The notes beneath the pieces were generated by a model. The model had not been told where the DNA came from. It did not search any database and saw nothing but the letters and a program-made list of their open reading frames with translations. DNA of 64,000 nucleotides from Corylus avellana. Its lineage: Eukaryota; Streptophyta; Magnoliopsida; Fagales; Betulaceae. This document shows, piece after piece, positions 10,924 to 22,900 of the stretch. The stretch's first letter is position 1, and every line of letters starts with the position of its first letter. Location of the stretch: the NCBI RefSeq assembly GCF_901000735.1, contig NC_081547.1, positions 6,014,001-6,078,000 on the forward strand. Direction: 5' to 3'. Made by a program: the position numbers and the translations under genes.

Positions 10924-12660
10924 TCTTTACAATTTTTTTATAATAAAAAAACATTGGTATTTTGAGAATTTTGACAAGAGTTTTGACAAGAATTTTGAGA
11001 AGTTCGATACCCTTAATTAAGAGTTTTTGAACTTATAAGAGTACTTTCAAAATGCGTAAAAGTTTAAGAGATTTTTGTGAAGTTTTCCCAAAAATAAACA
11101 AATAGGGTACAGAAGTGTTGTCTAAAACTCACCATTTGAATAGATGGTTGAACAATTCAAAATTTATTTAAGCCGATAAATCTCATATAGAATCTTTCAC
11201 ACTTTACCAACCCAATTTATTGATAATTAATTTAAACAACAAATTACTTGGATGGAAGTTTGGCGAGCACTAAGTACACTGAACACTCTCCACCATGGAG
11301 TAAAAGAGTTAGGTGGAATGGCAAGATTATAATAGAAGCCTGTTTCCTAAACCGTGTGGGGGCAAGCAAGCACTTTCCAAAAGCAACAAAAAGAAGAGAG
11401 AAAAAAGAGGATTCATCAACTGGAAAGAGGATTAAAGTAGCATTACAGAAATATAGTTAAGGTAAAAAGAAAAAGTCATAAAGATAGACCCAAATTATAA
11501 GCTACAATTGGACAAGAATTACATCATAAGTTCCCCACTCTCATGCCCAAGTCAACATCACCAATTACCAAATTCAATCTCACTCATGCTCTTTACTAGC
11601 TTTACATTTTTCTATATATATATATATTTGTTTGTTTTTTCTAATTATAGTAGCTTTACCTTTAAAATGGACTGCAACTATTTACACTTGGTCTGAGTGG
11701 GTACAAAATTTTCCTTCTATATGTCTATGGAGTTTTAAAATACAAAGGTTGGAATTTATTGAAGGAAACATACTCCTTTATATGTTCTGGAGTCTATTGA
11801 TGAGAAGGGGTTGGAAAAAGCTTGAACCAAATTTGGATAGTGATGAATATAAAGGGTAATTGAAATTCTTAGGAAGAATTTTTTTTTTTTTTTGTTGTTG
11901 GAAAATTAACTACCAAACTGAAACAGCAACTTTGTTAGGTTCTGAAGGAGAAAACAGATGAAAATCTTTTAGATTTCATCATTGAATACAAATGGTAACA
12001 AGTAAATTAAGCATTTAGAGTTTTTCTTTGAAGGAAAAACAACAAAAATGAAACATGGGCATCTGCCAACCCCATGGATAGAAATTTGATTGCGACAGTG
12101 AAAGAGCATGTAAGAAGAACTACCGCGCACGCTTTCATCACCAGAACCTTTAAAACATAACGTTAAAAAAATAAAAAATAAATAAACGAAAAAGGAAGCA
12201 ACAGTTGCGTCACTAAATAAAATCCCAACAAACGAGTATGTGTTGGGTGGAGTTTTAAGACTCATGCCAATTGCCATGAGAAATCAAATTCGACAAGTTC
12301 ATTAATATTCCACCATACATATGGAGTAGTAATGTGGACTGATGAGAATGATCCATACGTGGGGTCCATCTTTTTTTTTTTTTTAAGCAATACACGGAAA
12401 AAGGGTCTAGGGACGGGTCTTTGCTGCTTTTAATTGGACATATACAATTGGAGAAAAATGAGTAAGAATGCTTATGAATATTTGGTTGAAAGTGACCCAT
12501 TTAATTATTTGGTGTGTCTTAGAATTGGCACATATGTAGATTTTAGTTGCCGTCCAGCTCGAGAAAAGCTAAAGCTGTATGTCAATAATATCCACATAGG
12601 ATAAGAAGAACACGAGGAGAATACCAGGAGAGCATCTAGCATTTTCCGGAGATAATGAAT
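8650..12660. other. Intergenic, no gene seen apart from a foldback repeat
   Basis: AT-rich spacer. Short ORFs (for example 8774-9010 and 11248-11460) have no recognisable domain, no splice partners and no conserved context. A foldback element at about 10745-11040 is listed separately. Confidence 0.6.
10745..11040. mobile_element. Foldback MITE with internal (AT)n
   Basis: The left end (cttaagttataactcttaattaaaggtat) and the right end (atacccttaattaagag...acttataagag) are imperfect reverse complements. The arms continue inward as A/T-rich inverted repeats to an (AT)n core at 10889-10921. No coding capacity. Exact ends and target duplication were not resolved. Confidence 0.55.
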
Positions 12661-12664
12661 ATAT

Positions 12665-12865
12665 CACTACAAAAATTAGGAAAAATAGTAACATGTAGAA
12701 GGTGACATTTTAAGCCCAAACGACCTTTCAGAGGGGTTGTTTACTGTTCAAACGACCCCTCCTTCTGAGGGGAGTCGTTTTACTATTAAAATGACCCTTG
12801 ATAGAGTTGTTTTGTTAAAACGACCAAATTCAAGAACGTCCCTAGCACAAAGGTTTTCTGTAGTG
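12665..12865. mobile_element. CACTA-type (En/Spm) MITE
   Basis: The ends are cactacaaaaa... and ...ttttctgtagtg, the standard CACTA terminal inverted repeat. They are flanked on both sides by the 3-bp duplication TAT (12662-12664 and 12866-12868). Inside are subterminal repeats of the type 'aacgacc' / 'ggtcgtt'. Length 201 bp, no ORF, so it depends on a transposase elsewhere. Confidence 0.85.
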
Positions 12866-12869
12866 TATG

Positions 12870-14040
12870 TACTAGTCCTTTAATGGCGAGAGAGACCACC
12901 GTGGAATCCCCTTCAACCTACAGAGGTTTTTTTCTCAATTGAGGCAGCTAGATTAATTGCTAAAAGGGATGCTTGTGCTTCACTTGTGTTTGCATCCACA
13001 TGTGAGAGCCGCTTAGAGAAGTTAGTCGTTTGGTTAAAAAACTCAAAAAATATTTATTTGAATTTTTGCTATAAAAAAATGCCAAATCATACTTTTGAAT
13101 ATATATATTTTTTTATTTAAAAAAAGTTATATTTTCTAACGCAATTTTAAACCGGCTCATGGTGCAAATCCGTAGTATGTCACTTTGGTCATCACTTATA
13201 ACAGCAGCTGCAACAGTAAAATTAGGTCTAATAACCACATCATAATTTTGCCTTGAGATGAACAAATGGTCCATCCAGAAGAGTTGACAATTGAATAGCG
13301 ACCACTTAACCAACTATGAAGTTGAAAAATTTGTTATTAGACATGGCGTGTATGTGTGTGTTTGTTGGAAGACGGAAACAATGGGAATGGCTTTAGTTAT
13401 GAGGTTGGAGGTGCCCATAGAGGAGAGCATCTTTAATTATGGGTTTAATTTGTCGATCTCAGAGTGCGGTTATGATTGAGGTAACAATCATTGAATCGCC
13501 TTGGCACAATAATCTATCCAAGCCCAGAAGAATTGAACTTTTCATAGCCATGAGGACAACTTTAAGAGCTTGTATCTACAAGCAATTCTCTTGTTTACAG
13601 GTTAGACATTAGAAAGCTAGCAAACAATCAAGCAAGACTAGAAAATAATAAATTTTGCAGAACAAAAAATTATGTTTTATTTGTATTTTGCAGCTACTTT
13701 GCTAGTTCTGAAGTGAATTTTAACTTTATGTTGAGCTCGTAATTAAGAAGTGTACAGAACACCTAAAGGATGCTCTGGCACGGATTAGCAGAACCATGAT
13801 AACCGTCACTGCCTTGTCTCTTTAATTTTGTCTCAATTTTTTCTAACTCCTGAACAAGCTTAATGTTTAAGATATCCACCAAGTATATTCCAATGCACAT
13901 AGGTATAAGGTACTCAGAAGATGCAAGCCACTTCGATACATGTTAGGTGAACGAGCAGTTTTAATATGTAACAACTCAATTTGTACATAAATATTGCCTT
14001 CAAGTTCTGAAAGTAAAGAAGAAAGGAGTAGCACTTTCAT
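12870..14040. other. Intergenic, no gene seen
   Basis: No ORF with recognisable similarity. The 3' UTR of CNX3 may extend into the right end. Confidence 0.5.
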
Positions 14041-14209
14041 TTGGCTTACATCCTGTAAATTTTTCAATGGAGATCTCCTGTTAAAAAAATGAACGGGCAA
14101 GATTGCTTCCGGTGAAAAAATAAGTAGACTTTTTCTCCAATCTTGCAATATTGTCCATTCATTTTTTAACGGGACATCTCCATTGAAAAATTTACAGAAT
14201 GTAAGCCAA
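14041..14209. mobile_element. Short MITE with about 33-bp terminal inverted repeats
   Basis: The left end ttggcttacatcctgtaaat and the right end atttacagaatgtaagccaa are reverse complements with one mismatch. The match continues inward through 'ttttcaatggagat'. 169 bp, no ORF. It sits just downstream of the CNX3 stop codon, possibly inside the 3' UTR. No clear target duplication was found. Confidence 0.75.
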
Positions 14210-14319
14210 TACTCATTTTTCGTTTCCAATTGGATAGGTAAGCATCCACGAAAAACTAAGCTTCAAGACATTTGGAAGAGCATTTTGCACTATAATCTTC
14301 TTCAAACACCCTAACCCTA

Positions 14320-15558
14320 TCACTCCTCCCTGGACCAGTCCCCGCTCTTCCCACCAGTTTTGCGCTCAAGTCGTATATCTGTAATCTGGATATCCTTAGA
14401 AGCAGCCTTGCACATATCATAAACTGTAAGAGCAGCAATGGTCACAGCAGTCATTGCTTCCATTTCAACCCCAGTTTTTCCGGTAGATGCAGCTTCCCCT
14501 TCTATATCCACACTAAAATCCTCAGGGTTCAGTGTCAGATCGACACGAACATGAGTCAAGGTTATGTTGTGGCATAGTGGGATGAGACTGCTAGTTTCCT
14601 TTGCTCCACTTATTCCTGCAATTTTCGCCACACTAAGGACATCTCCCTTGGCAATTTGGTTAGCTAAGACCAAATCAAACACCTTCTTGCCAAGAATTAC
14701 CTTACAACTAGAAATTGCAGTTCTCTTACTACTTTCTTTGGGAGAAACATCTACCATTTGGGCTTCACCCATACTGCCAATGTGGGTCAGGCCAATTGTG
14801 CTTTTAACTCCTTTATGAGAAACGAACTGGGTTTCTTCAGCCTTATATTCATTTCTTACAGAACTTGCAGGTCCATCTGATGGAGGTTCACCAAATACAG
14901 ATTCCATTTCCTGATACGAGGAAGTATGCTTTGATATTTGTTGAGAGAGAAATTTCCAGATGCATACTGAGTTGGGGGAAGGGAAGGAAGTTTTACAGCA
15001 ATTATGTCATATTTCTTGGAAGTGAAATTAGACTCAACCTTTCCAAATTCTAACATTGGTCTAGCAACCATGAGTCTAATGAAAGATGATGACTTCTAGC
15101 ATCTGAAATATATGTTTGGAACACTACTTTATAGTATTTAAAATCAATGCTATTGTTAACTTGTACAGTTCACACTTTTTTTGCTAACCTTTTCTTCAAT
15201 TTTGCATATTATCTTGAGTTCTTATCCTGCATTGTTCTCTCCCCTTTTTGAGTATCGATTTCATTATACAGTATAAAGAAAGAACACTGCCACAATTTTC
15301 ATGAAAAAATGGCAATGCGCCTTTATACCATGATCTGGCACACTTCATCGTAAGTAGTAAGCATGTTATTGACAATTCCACATACTTAACATTCTGGGGT
15401 GATTGTTCAGTCCTACAGAACAGTGGATTTAGCATTTCTAAGCAACAGAATCTTACCTTATTTAGGGCATCAATGGCGCTTGCAAGATCATGGTTGCTGT
15501 TACTGCTAAAGAACCTTCTTGAGTGAGGAAGCGCCACTGCAAGTCGCCTGAAAAACAT
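14320..15558 (-). CDS. CNX3: Cyclic pyranopterin monophosphate synthase, mitochondrial (CNX3, MoaC domain)
   Basis: CNX3 converts the cyclic intermediate made from GTP by CNX2 into cyclic pyranopterin monophosphate, the first stage of molybdenum cofactor synthesis, in the mitochondrial matrix. Two exons: 15558-15457 (34 aa, an Arg/Ser-rich mitochondrial presequence MFFRRLAVALPHSRRFFSS) and 14910-14320, joined in phase 0 (AAG|gtaag ... cag|GAA). The product is 230 aa. The MoaC domain fills the C-terminal two thirds and shows LTHIG, AQMVDVSPK, LIPLCHNITLTHV, TGKTGVEMEAMTA and YDMCKAASK, ending RLERKTGGKSG..SREE as in Arabidopsis CNX3 (AT1G01290). The 5' UTR probably contains an intron: a possible acceptor lies about 25 bp upstream of the ATG, and a possible donor lies near 16138 below a CT-rich leader. 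Nothing is missing. Confidence 0.93.
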
Positions 15559-16510
15559 GATCCACAGATCCCAAATTGTGTCCTACAGCTACAAAATATT
15601 GGGAAAATATTCATACTCTATTGATTTACTCAGGAACTGTAAGAACATCACTTGGTGAGCATTCTGAAACTACTTTTATCACTTTTGGAAGCAAATTTTG
15701 CTACAAGTCTTGCTGAAACAAACAATAACTTTGCTCTCAGATGCTAATAATACAAGTATCTAGCTTGGTTGAAGCAATATTCTCACTTTTTCCAAACTAT
15801 ACAAAAACAAGACTTCAAACTTCACTTTCTTGCTTCTTCCTTCACTTTCTCCGACACCAAAACGGAGAAGCAGACCCTCATAACATGAAATTCAATCCAA
15901 ATGCGCGAAAAAACCAAAAATAATAAAGAAAAAAGAAAGCACGTGAAGTTAGAAATATTCTCGCAAAAAGAGAGTACTATTCCAAAACCAGTTCTCACAG
16001 GCATTTCCGCAAACATGTTGAGGTGATGAATCGAAAAAAGCAAATGAGCAAAATTCATACTTATGCAATGATTCGGCTTCAAACACGGCAAGATAGAGAA
16101 GTAACGAAATGAAGTTTTAGTGCTTTTGCAAACCTTCGAAGGGCGAAGATTGCAGTCTCTGAGTTGAAGTTTGAACCTCCGAGGCTGACGTTGAGCGAGG
16201 CTGCGAGAGACAGAGAGAGAGAAGAGTTTTGGCTTCAAAAATTAAGAACCCGGAGTCCTTTCCGGAGGGGCAAGAAAATCCTGGGCCTTACCATGTCTTA
16301 TGGGCTTCAAGATTTTTGGGCAGAATGGGCTTCAAACTCCAAACAAGGACGTTCGATTGTAGTCCCCCAAAAAAGAAAAAATTAGAGAGCAACTATGGCG
16401 CTTGGACGTTAGTTTGGTATTGTCACGAATGGCCTACAAGCATCATCGAATCAGGTTAAAGAAAAGCAAATTAGCTGACATTTAATGTCTCATTGGACAC
16501 TATAACATAA

Positions 16511-16678
16511 AGAGAAATGATACTCAAGACTCCCAAGTTTTACTTCTTTGTATAACAGTAAAAATTACTATTAAATTTTAAATGAATCACCATTAAATTT
16601 TAAATCTAATGATAATTTTTATTTTTACGTAAGCAACATTGGGAAGTATAAACTTAGGCGTCTGCGTAACATTTCTCT
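16511..16678. mobile_element. Tourist/PIF-like MITE (agagaaatg family)
   Basis: The left end (agagaaatgatactcaag) and the right end (...gtaacatttctct) are imperfect inverted repeats around an A/T-rich core. TAA occurs just outside the left end and just inside/outside the right end, compatible with a TWA duplication. 168 bp. Confidence 0.6.
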
Positions 16679-16849
16679 AACGTAAAACTGTAAACTCTAA
16701 CCTAAAACACAGGTACCATAAGAAAGAAGAGGTCAATGAGATGTGAAATTTTACCTGTTGCAAATAAGTAGCAACAAAAGAAATTGAAGAGAGTGCTGAT
16801 AGTCATAACCAGCAAAAGTCTTTATACAAAATTATGACATAGGTGAGCC

Positions 16850-16985
16850 ACAGTTTTTATTTTATTTTATTTTATTTTTATTTTTTAATTATAAGTAATG
16901 CATATCACTAATTAATAAGTGCAAGGGTGCAATCCTAATACACAAGATACATACAAAGGTAAACCCCCTTTAAGAATTAAAAAAA
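16850..16985 (-). mobile_element. 3' end of a truncated LINE (L1 type)
   Basis: Read on the minus strand, this segment has the typical plant L1 3' end: TTGTATGTATCTTGTGTA, a GGATTGCACCC block, then ATTACTTATAATT, and finally a run of A-rich AAAAT repeats (16855-16895 on the plus strand appears as ttttattttatttta). No coding part remains. The 5' truncation point is approximate. Confidence 0.5.
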
Positions 16986-16999
16986 AAGCACAAAATCAG

Positions 17000-18680
17000 A
17001 AAAGTTAGAAAAGTGAGAAATAGTATATGCCCATGTCCATATATATAATATAGCCAATTAACCAATATGTTCTTGAGCTATTTTATTTTAACATTAACTA
17101 TTTTATTTCCTTAAAAATATTATTGTACAACAGCATAATAATAATACTGTGGTTTTGCATCTTCACAAATAGTGGCAGGAAAACCATCCGGTTTTATTTT
17201 TTGGCCCCAACTGGTGCTCCTAGTTTTTCCTGTATCTGGTTTTGGCTCCAACTGGTGGTCTTAGTCTTTCTCTTGGTTCGATTTACTGCAAGAAGCAATT
17301 GGGTCAGTTTGATGATTGATGATGACAAAATCAATGAAAACAAAATGCTATATAATTGCCACCGGAATTGTATATGACAATCAGGTGCTACTTGATGACA
17401 TAACAAACGAGCATGATTTTATTCTGAATCAAATAGCAGCAGTCATATATGAATCGGGGTGTACACATCCCCATCCCATGGCTGGCATTGAGTTGGATCT
17501 CATCTTTCAACGGGGGATAAATACCAGTTCTATAAAGGCCAGCGTGATAACATTAACGTTGTGGGTAAATCTACATGACTTTTACTTCAGTCTCTTACTA
17601 AATTTATTACATTTTTACAGGACTAGTTGAAACTTTGCACGAGGTAATAACAACAATGGCCGTAGTAGTGTATGATGCATAATGTATCAATTAGCTTCAT
17701 TTGGAAGTAGTAACTTTGCACACAAAATGTTGAAGATTGAGAATGTAACTCAAAACTAGAAATTAGATTCTCAATCCATGGATGCTTAGCCATGCTAGGC
17801 CGATTGTTACCATAGACTGACCCATGCGTAGAACTAGGTGTCATTACCATAGCAACTCTTTGGTGCCATTACCATGGCAACTCCTACTACTTTCTAGCAT
17901 AAACAAAGTCATAAAAATGGCAGCATATACTTCAAAAGCAGAGACATTTGATAAAACCAATGCAAGAGATGAAGATGCATACATGGATGAAGTCTGTTAT
18001 AGAGAGGAATGGTTTTGTGACGGTATCTTGAATATCTCCTGCCTTACACAGAGATTAGGGTACAAGAGATGCAGACAGCTCTCTCCGATTGTGTAATCCA
18101 TTGGGCCAATGAGATTCCAAGGAAAGTAGACAATAATTCCATTTGATACAAATACAAACCTTTCATTTCATATCCATCAAAATTTAAATGTGACACTTTC
18201 TAGTACCGGCGATTGTGTTTCAGATCAACAAACAGATCTTCCTTCGCCTCTCCATCAAGAAACTAAATAAATACAACACCTTCTTATTCAAAATACTATC
18301 GCCTCAAGTTACCTTACTCTTCTTCTAATCTAAGAGGTAATGGTAGGTACAATAATAGCGAAGAATATATGTTTTGCCATGCAAGAAAGTAGCATACATA
18401 TATAGATACATACGTGTATATATATATATATGAAATAGGTACTTCTTCTTTTTTGACGTGAATGAAACAGGTACTTATGTATGTGTACATATGCAAAACA
18501 CAAAACTCCAAGCTGGTACAATTGTGAAAATTTTCAGTAACCAGTGAAGCAATTAGCAAACTGGCAATTCTTTCCTCTAGATCTGTTATATTTACTATTA
18601 AATTGTCACTTATTCCAAAAACTTAAGCAAAAAGTAAATTGTGCAGTTAATCATTTTATTATCTTTCAAATACTTGCTAA
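17000..18680. other. Intergenic, no gene seen
   Basis: Several short ORFs on both strands (for example 17316-17630 +) lack recognisable motifs and supporting splice signals. A short (AT)n near 18420 and the hAT-like element that follows are the only structures seen. Confidence 0.5.
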
Positions 18681-18683
18681 ATA

Positions 18684-19553
18684 TAGAGGTGAGCATGGGA
18701 TCCTAAAACCCAACCAACCCAATTGAAAACCAATCAACATCGATCAATTTCCAACTTTTGGTGGATAGCTTTTGGTTCCAGGGTTCAAAACTCAAGATTG
18801 TCAATTCTGATGTTGGAGGAGGGTATCGGAGATCCTATGAAAACTACCCAATGGTTATCCACTATGTAAAAACCCAGACTTTCTCACACCAAACATAGAC
18901 CCTCTACTTCTCTCACCTGCTAAACTAACACTAGCCGTTTTCACTCTACATCTCTTACCCATACCCTACACAATCTTTTTCGCCACCCCTCTTGGGCCCT
19001 AAATCCCTATCACTCTTCATTTCCCAACGTGCTTGTCTGTTTGCCAACCTCCCTCACCAATCTCAAGTCCGACACCAGATGATATCATGTACCAAATATT
19101 TTTTCTTAAAATCAAAGCTTTCTGCAGTGACAGATTGAAAGAGTCAACAATCCAACCGCCATTCTCAGTGTTGGCATTCTGGTTCAGAGAGGACTAAAAG
19201 AGCTCGAAGTTTCTCTTGGTGAGTGAGACGCAAGAGGTCAAACCTAGGGTTTGTGATTGTGGGTCTGGTGGTTTGGGACTGCAGAGAAATTGAAGGGGCA
19301 GTACAACATCGTAGTAAAAAGCACAATGGACCCAAGTGGCCGAGCCAAAACCAAATAATTTAGGCTAGAAAAACAATGTACCAAAAGGGTCAAGCCAAAA
19401 CAAACCAGCCAATCAACAACTGGCCGATAGCCATTGGTGCTGGTGCAAATCAGTTACCAGCATTGGTTGGTTTAGTTTGTGGGCAGTTTCTGGCAGCCAA
19501 CACCATAGGTTCAGTGGCTGAAAACTGACCATTGGGGTCAATGCTCACCCCTA
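18684..19553. mobile_element. Non-autonomous hAT-like element
   Basis: The terminal repeats are tagaggtgagca (18684) and tgctcacccct a (ending 19553). The flanking 8-mers gctaaata (18676-18683) and actaaatg (19554-19561) match at 6 of 8, as expected for an old hAT duplication. The interior contains 'aaccaaccc...aattg' and related inverted motifs near the ends but no transposase ORF. 870 bp. Confidence 0.65.
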
Positions 19554-19939
19554 ACTAAATGGAGCATTAAAAGGGGGGGAAAAAAAAAAACTATAATTTT
19601 TTTTGATAAGTTTTTAAATTGGATTATAGATCCACCCTGAATGGTGGGTAGCCTTAACCGGATGTGTGGATAACTGGAAAGTCCGAAGGCTGTTTCCGTC
19701 CCTGTCAGGGGAGATGCCAACCATCTCTCCTTTCTACGAACACAAAAAAAAAAAATTATTAGCCAAACAGCCACGTAATCTTCGCACAATAACCCCCATG
19801 AAGTGTTCTACATCACTCTCTCTCATCCAAAGAAAACAAAGACTAGAATACCAAAGTCATAAGGCCTTTTATCTGATAGATATCATATTGGGCTTCAAAT
19901 ATTAGCAGCAAAAACAAAATCATTATAAAGGGATGAATC

Positions 19940-22900
19940 TTACTCGAGATTTGACATGAGACTTTTGGCTTCTCTCACAGCCCAACTTACAGCATATAGT
20001 GTCATCTTTTTAACCTGCAAGTAAAGGAAGAAATTTAATAGAGCCAGAAACATGGATAACATGAATATTTATTATCTATGGCCTATTTGATAGCCATCCC
20101 TAAGTAGGTATATTTCAACCTAACATAAATAGTTAAAGCCTCCATTTCATGTTGTAGTCAACATGAAGCACATATCTGCGATGAATTTAGCTGCCAAACT
20201 TCTTCCATTATTCAAATTGATCGTGCTATTAATCAAATACCAAATAGATGCCATCCAAAAGTACAATATATAATTTTTCAACTTTTATAGATGTACAATT
20301 TTTAAAGCCTAGTTCTGACATTCATAACCCTTATTAAGACACATACAAGTGGTTATGGGTCCATTTGACAACGTTTTTAAAAATGCAGTGCTACAATATT
20401 TAATATGCATAAATACTATTTTATTACAGAATGAAGAAAAAAGAAACTTAACATGACAAATAAATGATTATGAGTAACAAAAAGGCAGAAAATACAAAAA
20501 AGTACCTCCAACTTGTCTTCCTTAGCTCTATGGTTCTTTGGGAGCAACCGAAACTCTTCAGTTAACCGGACACATTCTTCAACATTTTCGGGAGATACAA
20601 AATCAAGTGCGACCTTTATACAAGACTGAAAAAATGACCCGAAATAGAATCAAGATAAATATTGAAAGACTAACAAAGATAGAGTGAAGGTCAAAATTAA
20701 GAAAATTAATATTTGTAGATGGGCAACAAAGGCCCAAAATAAGGAAATTATTTGAAAGCAATTCATTTTGGCTGTAGGAAAATCCGTTTTTTTTTTCCTA
20801 ATTTTTCTTGTGTGTTTATATTACCATAATTCAAACAAACTAGTTCCATGCGTCCATAAAATGTATCAAAGTTACAATGTAATTTAATACACGCTTTTTT
20901 GTCGTATTTTCTTTGATAGGTTAATAAAATAAAAATAAAAGGGGTGGTTTCAAAGAGCTCACACGATTTTTAAGCATCAACCAGGGAAATACATATCAAC
21001 AACTAGAAAAAAGCCCCAAGTATTTTGATAAAGATGTAGATCATTCATGTCTAACTTATGGACAAGCTCGTGATTAGCTGATCAATTACTTGTCTATTTC
21101 TAACTTGATGAGGGCATCCTGCTGGAATAAAAACAGCTTCACCAAGGTATTGCTCAAATGTCCAAGGTTCTACATCTGTGTACAAAATAAAACATAATTA
21201 GTACTGTAGCGGTATAATGTAACTCTGCAAGACTGACTCGGAGAGATATAGAAAAGATTCTTACTAAACTCCTCCTTCAGTTGTTTCTTATGTCTCTCAT
21301 TCAAGAAAAAAGTCTGATCATGAATTGGATGAATAACCTGAAACAAGCACATTATAAGCAACTCTATTCTCTTGTACAAGGACATAGTTAATAATTATCA
21401 GCAATGATACTCACAGATTTTACACGAATATTGTTGATGTGGCGAAATTCCTTCTTGTGCCTTTCCAAGTATTTAATCAACTTAGGAACATCTTTCCGAC
21501 GGAAGATGTCCCAAACAGCACCACCATGGCCAATCTCCTGTTGTTCATTATTTTCAAGAGAATCCTTTGATGAGTCTGGACTCGACTCTTTTGATCCTGG
21601 ATCATTAACTCCATCATTTCCTGGAAAAGAAATCCCTAAAGCTTCTTTCTCATTAAGCTTCCTTGTCACTTTTTCATTAGAAGATTGAACACATTCTTGA
21701 ACAGTTGTATCAACTACGCCTTCATTCTCAGCTTCAACTCCATTTGCTAGGCACCGAATTTCAGCAGTAGGAGAAGAGCTTGTACTGACCCTATTACCCA
21801 AGGGAAAATTCCTTTCAGCAACTTCAAGTTGATAAGATGAGCAGTATTTTTTCTCTTCAGATTGATGTCTGCCTTGTGTCTTTAACTTCCCATTTGTTGT
21901 ACATTCAGAAATAATCTCATGTTCACGAGTTCGGTTAAGCAGCTGTCCTTTAATTCCATCCCCAGCCTCATCTATTTCACCATGAAGTTCATGAAAGTCC
22001 TCAACTGCATGTTTCTTCCGTGTGTTCTTAACATATTTGAGTTTCCAGGAATCAATAATCACCTTAGTTGTGTGTGTCAGTACATTAACCTAAACCCAAT
22101 CAAATGCCCATCAGGCAACATTGTCAAAGTCATGATATAGAATATCGTCAATAGAATCAAGCGAAATTAAAGAAAATCGTTAACTTTAACAAAGATGAAA
22201 CTGGAATCATAGTTTAGAAACACAATTTTTTGCAAAACCTTCCACTTAGGAATTCCACATACAGGCTTCATGTGAAATAATTTGAGCATACAAAATGTGT
22301 ATTATAAGTGTAAGACATGATGAGATGAAAGTATAAAATAAATCTAAAGTGAACACTCTTAAGCTCCCACAACTTGTGCTAGACATTAAATTATAATAAT
22401 TGATGTAAAAATGCTATAGAATGCATAAACAAAAATATTAAATAGCTTGGCCCATAATGCTTGCAACACAATTAACTAAGCATTGCCAGAAAAGTAACAA
22501 CCAGTATGTGCTCAGGCACAAGGGTGTCAAGAAAATGATTTAAGAGTGGAAATTTTAATTTATTAACACTTTCAGAAGGAAAAAAAAAATTAAAAGATGA
22601 AAGCAAAAACAATCATTAACGACTCAGAGAGGACAAACTTTATCATACTCTTCCGGTTTTTTAATATGCTACATACTCCAGCTCATTTTTATTTCCCTTT
22701 TTTTCATAGGTTAATGAAATTAATTAAAAAGAAAAGAAAAAAAATAGTCAAATCTCTCAAGCAAGGATTGATAGGTACAACGAAATATTTCCCAAGCATA
22801 ACAACGTTACCGCATCAGACATATCACAGTGCAGCTTTGTCACTGAATCACCTCTACCAAGCTCTTCGGAAAACCCATATGCAATATATGTTTTGGGTCC

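Noticed and set aside
16164..16459. Overlapping plus-strand ORFs near the CNX3 leader
   Set aside because: Antisense to the probable CNX3 5' UTR exon; no motif.
17123..17630. Group of small plus-strand ORFs, considered as a possible gene
   Set aside because: No conserved domain and no convincing splice sites connecting them.
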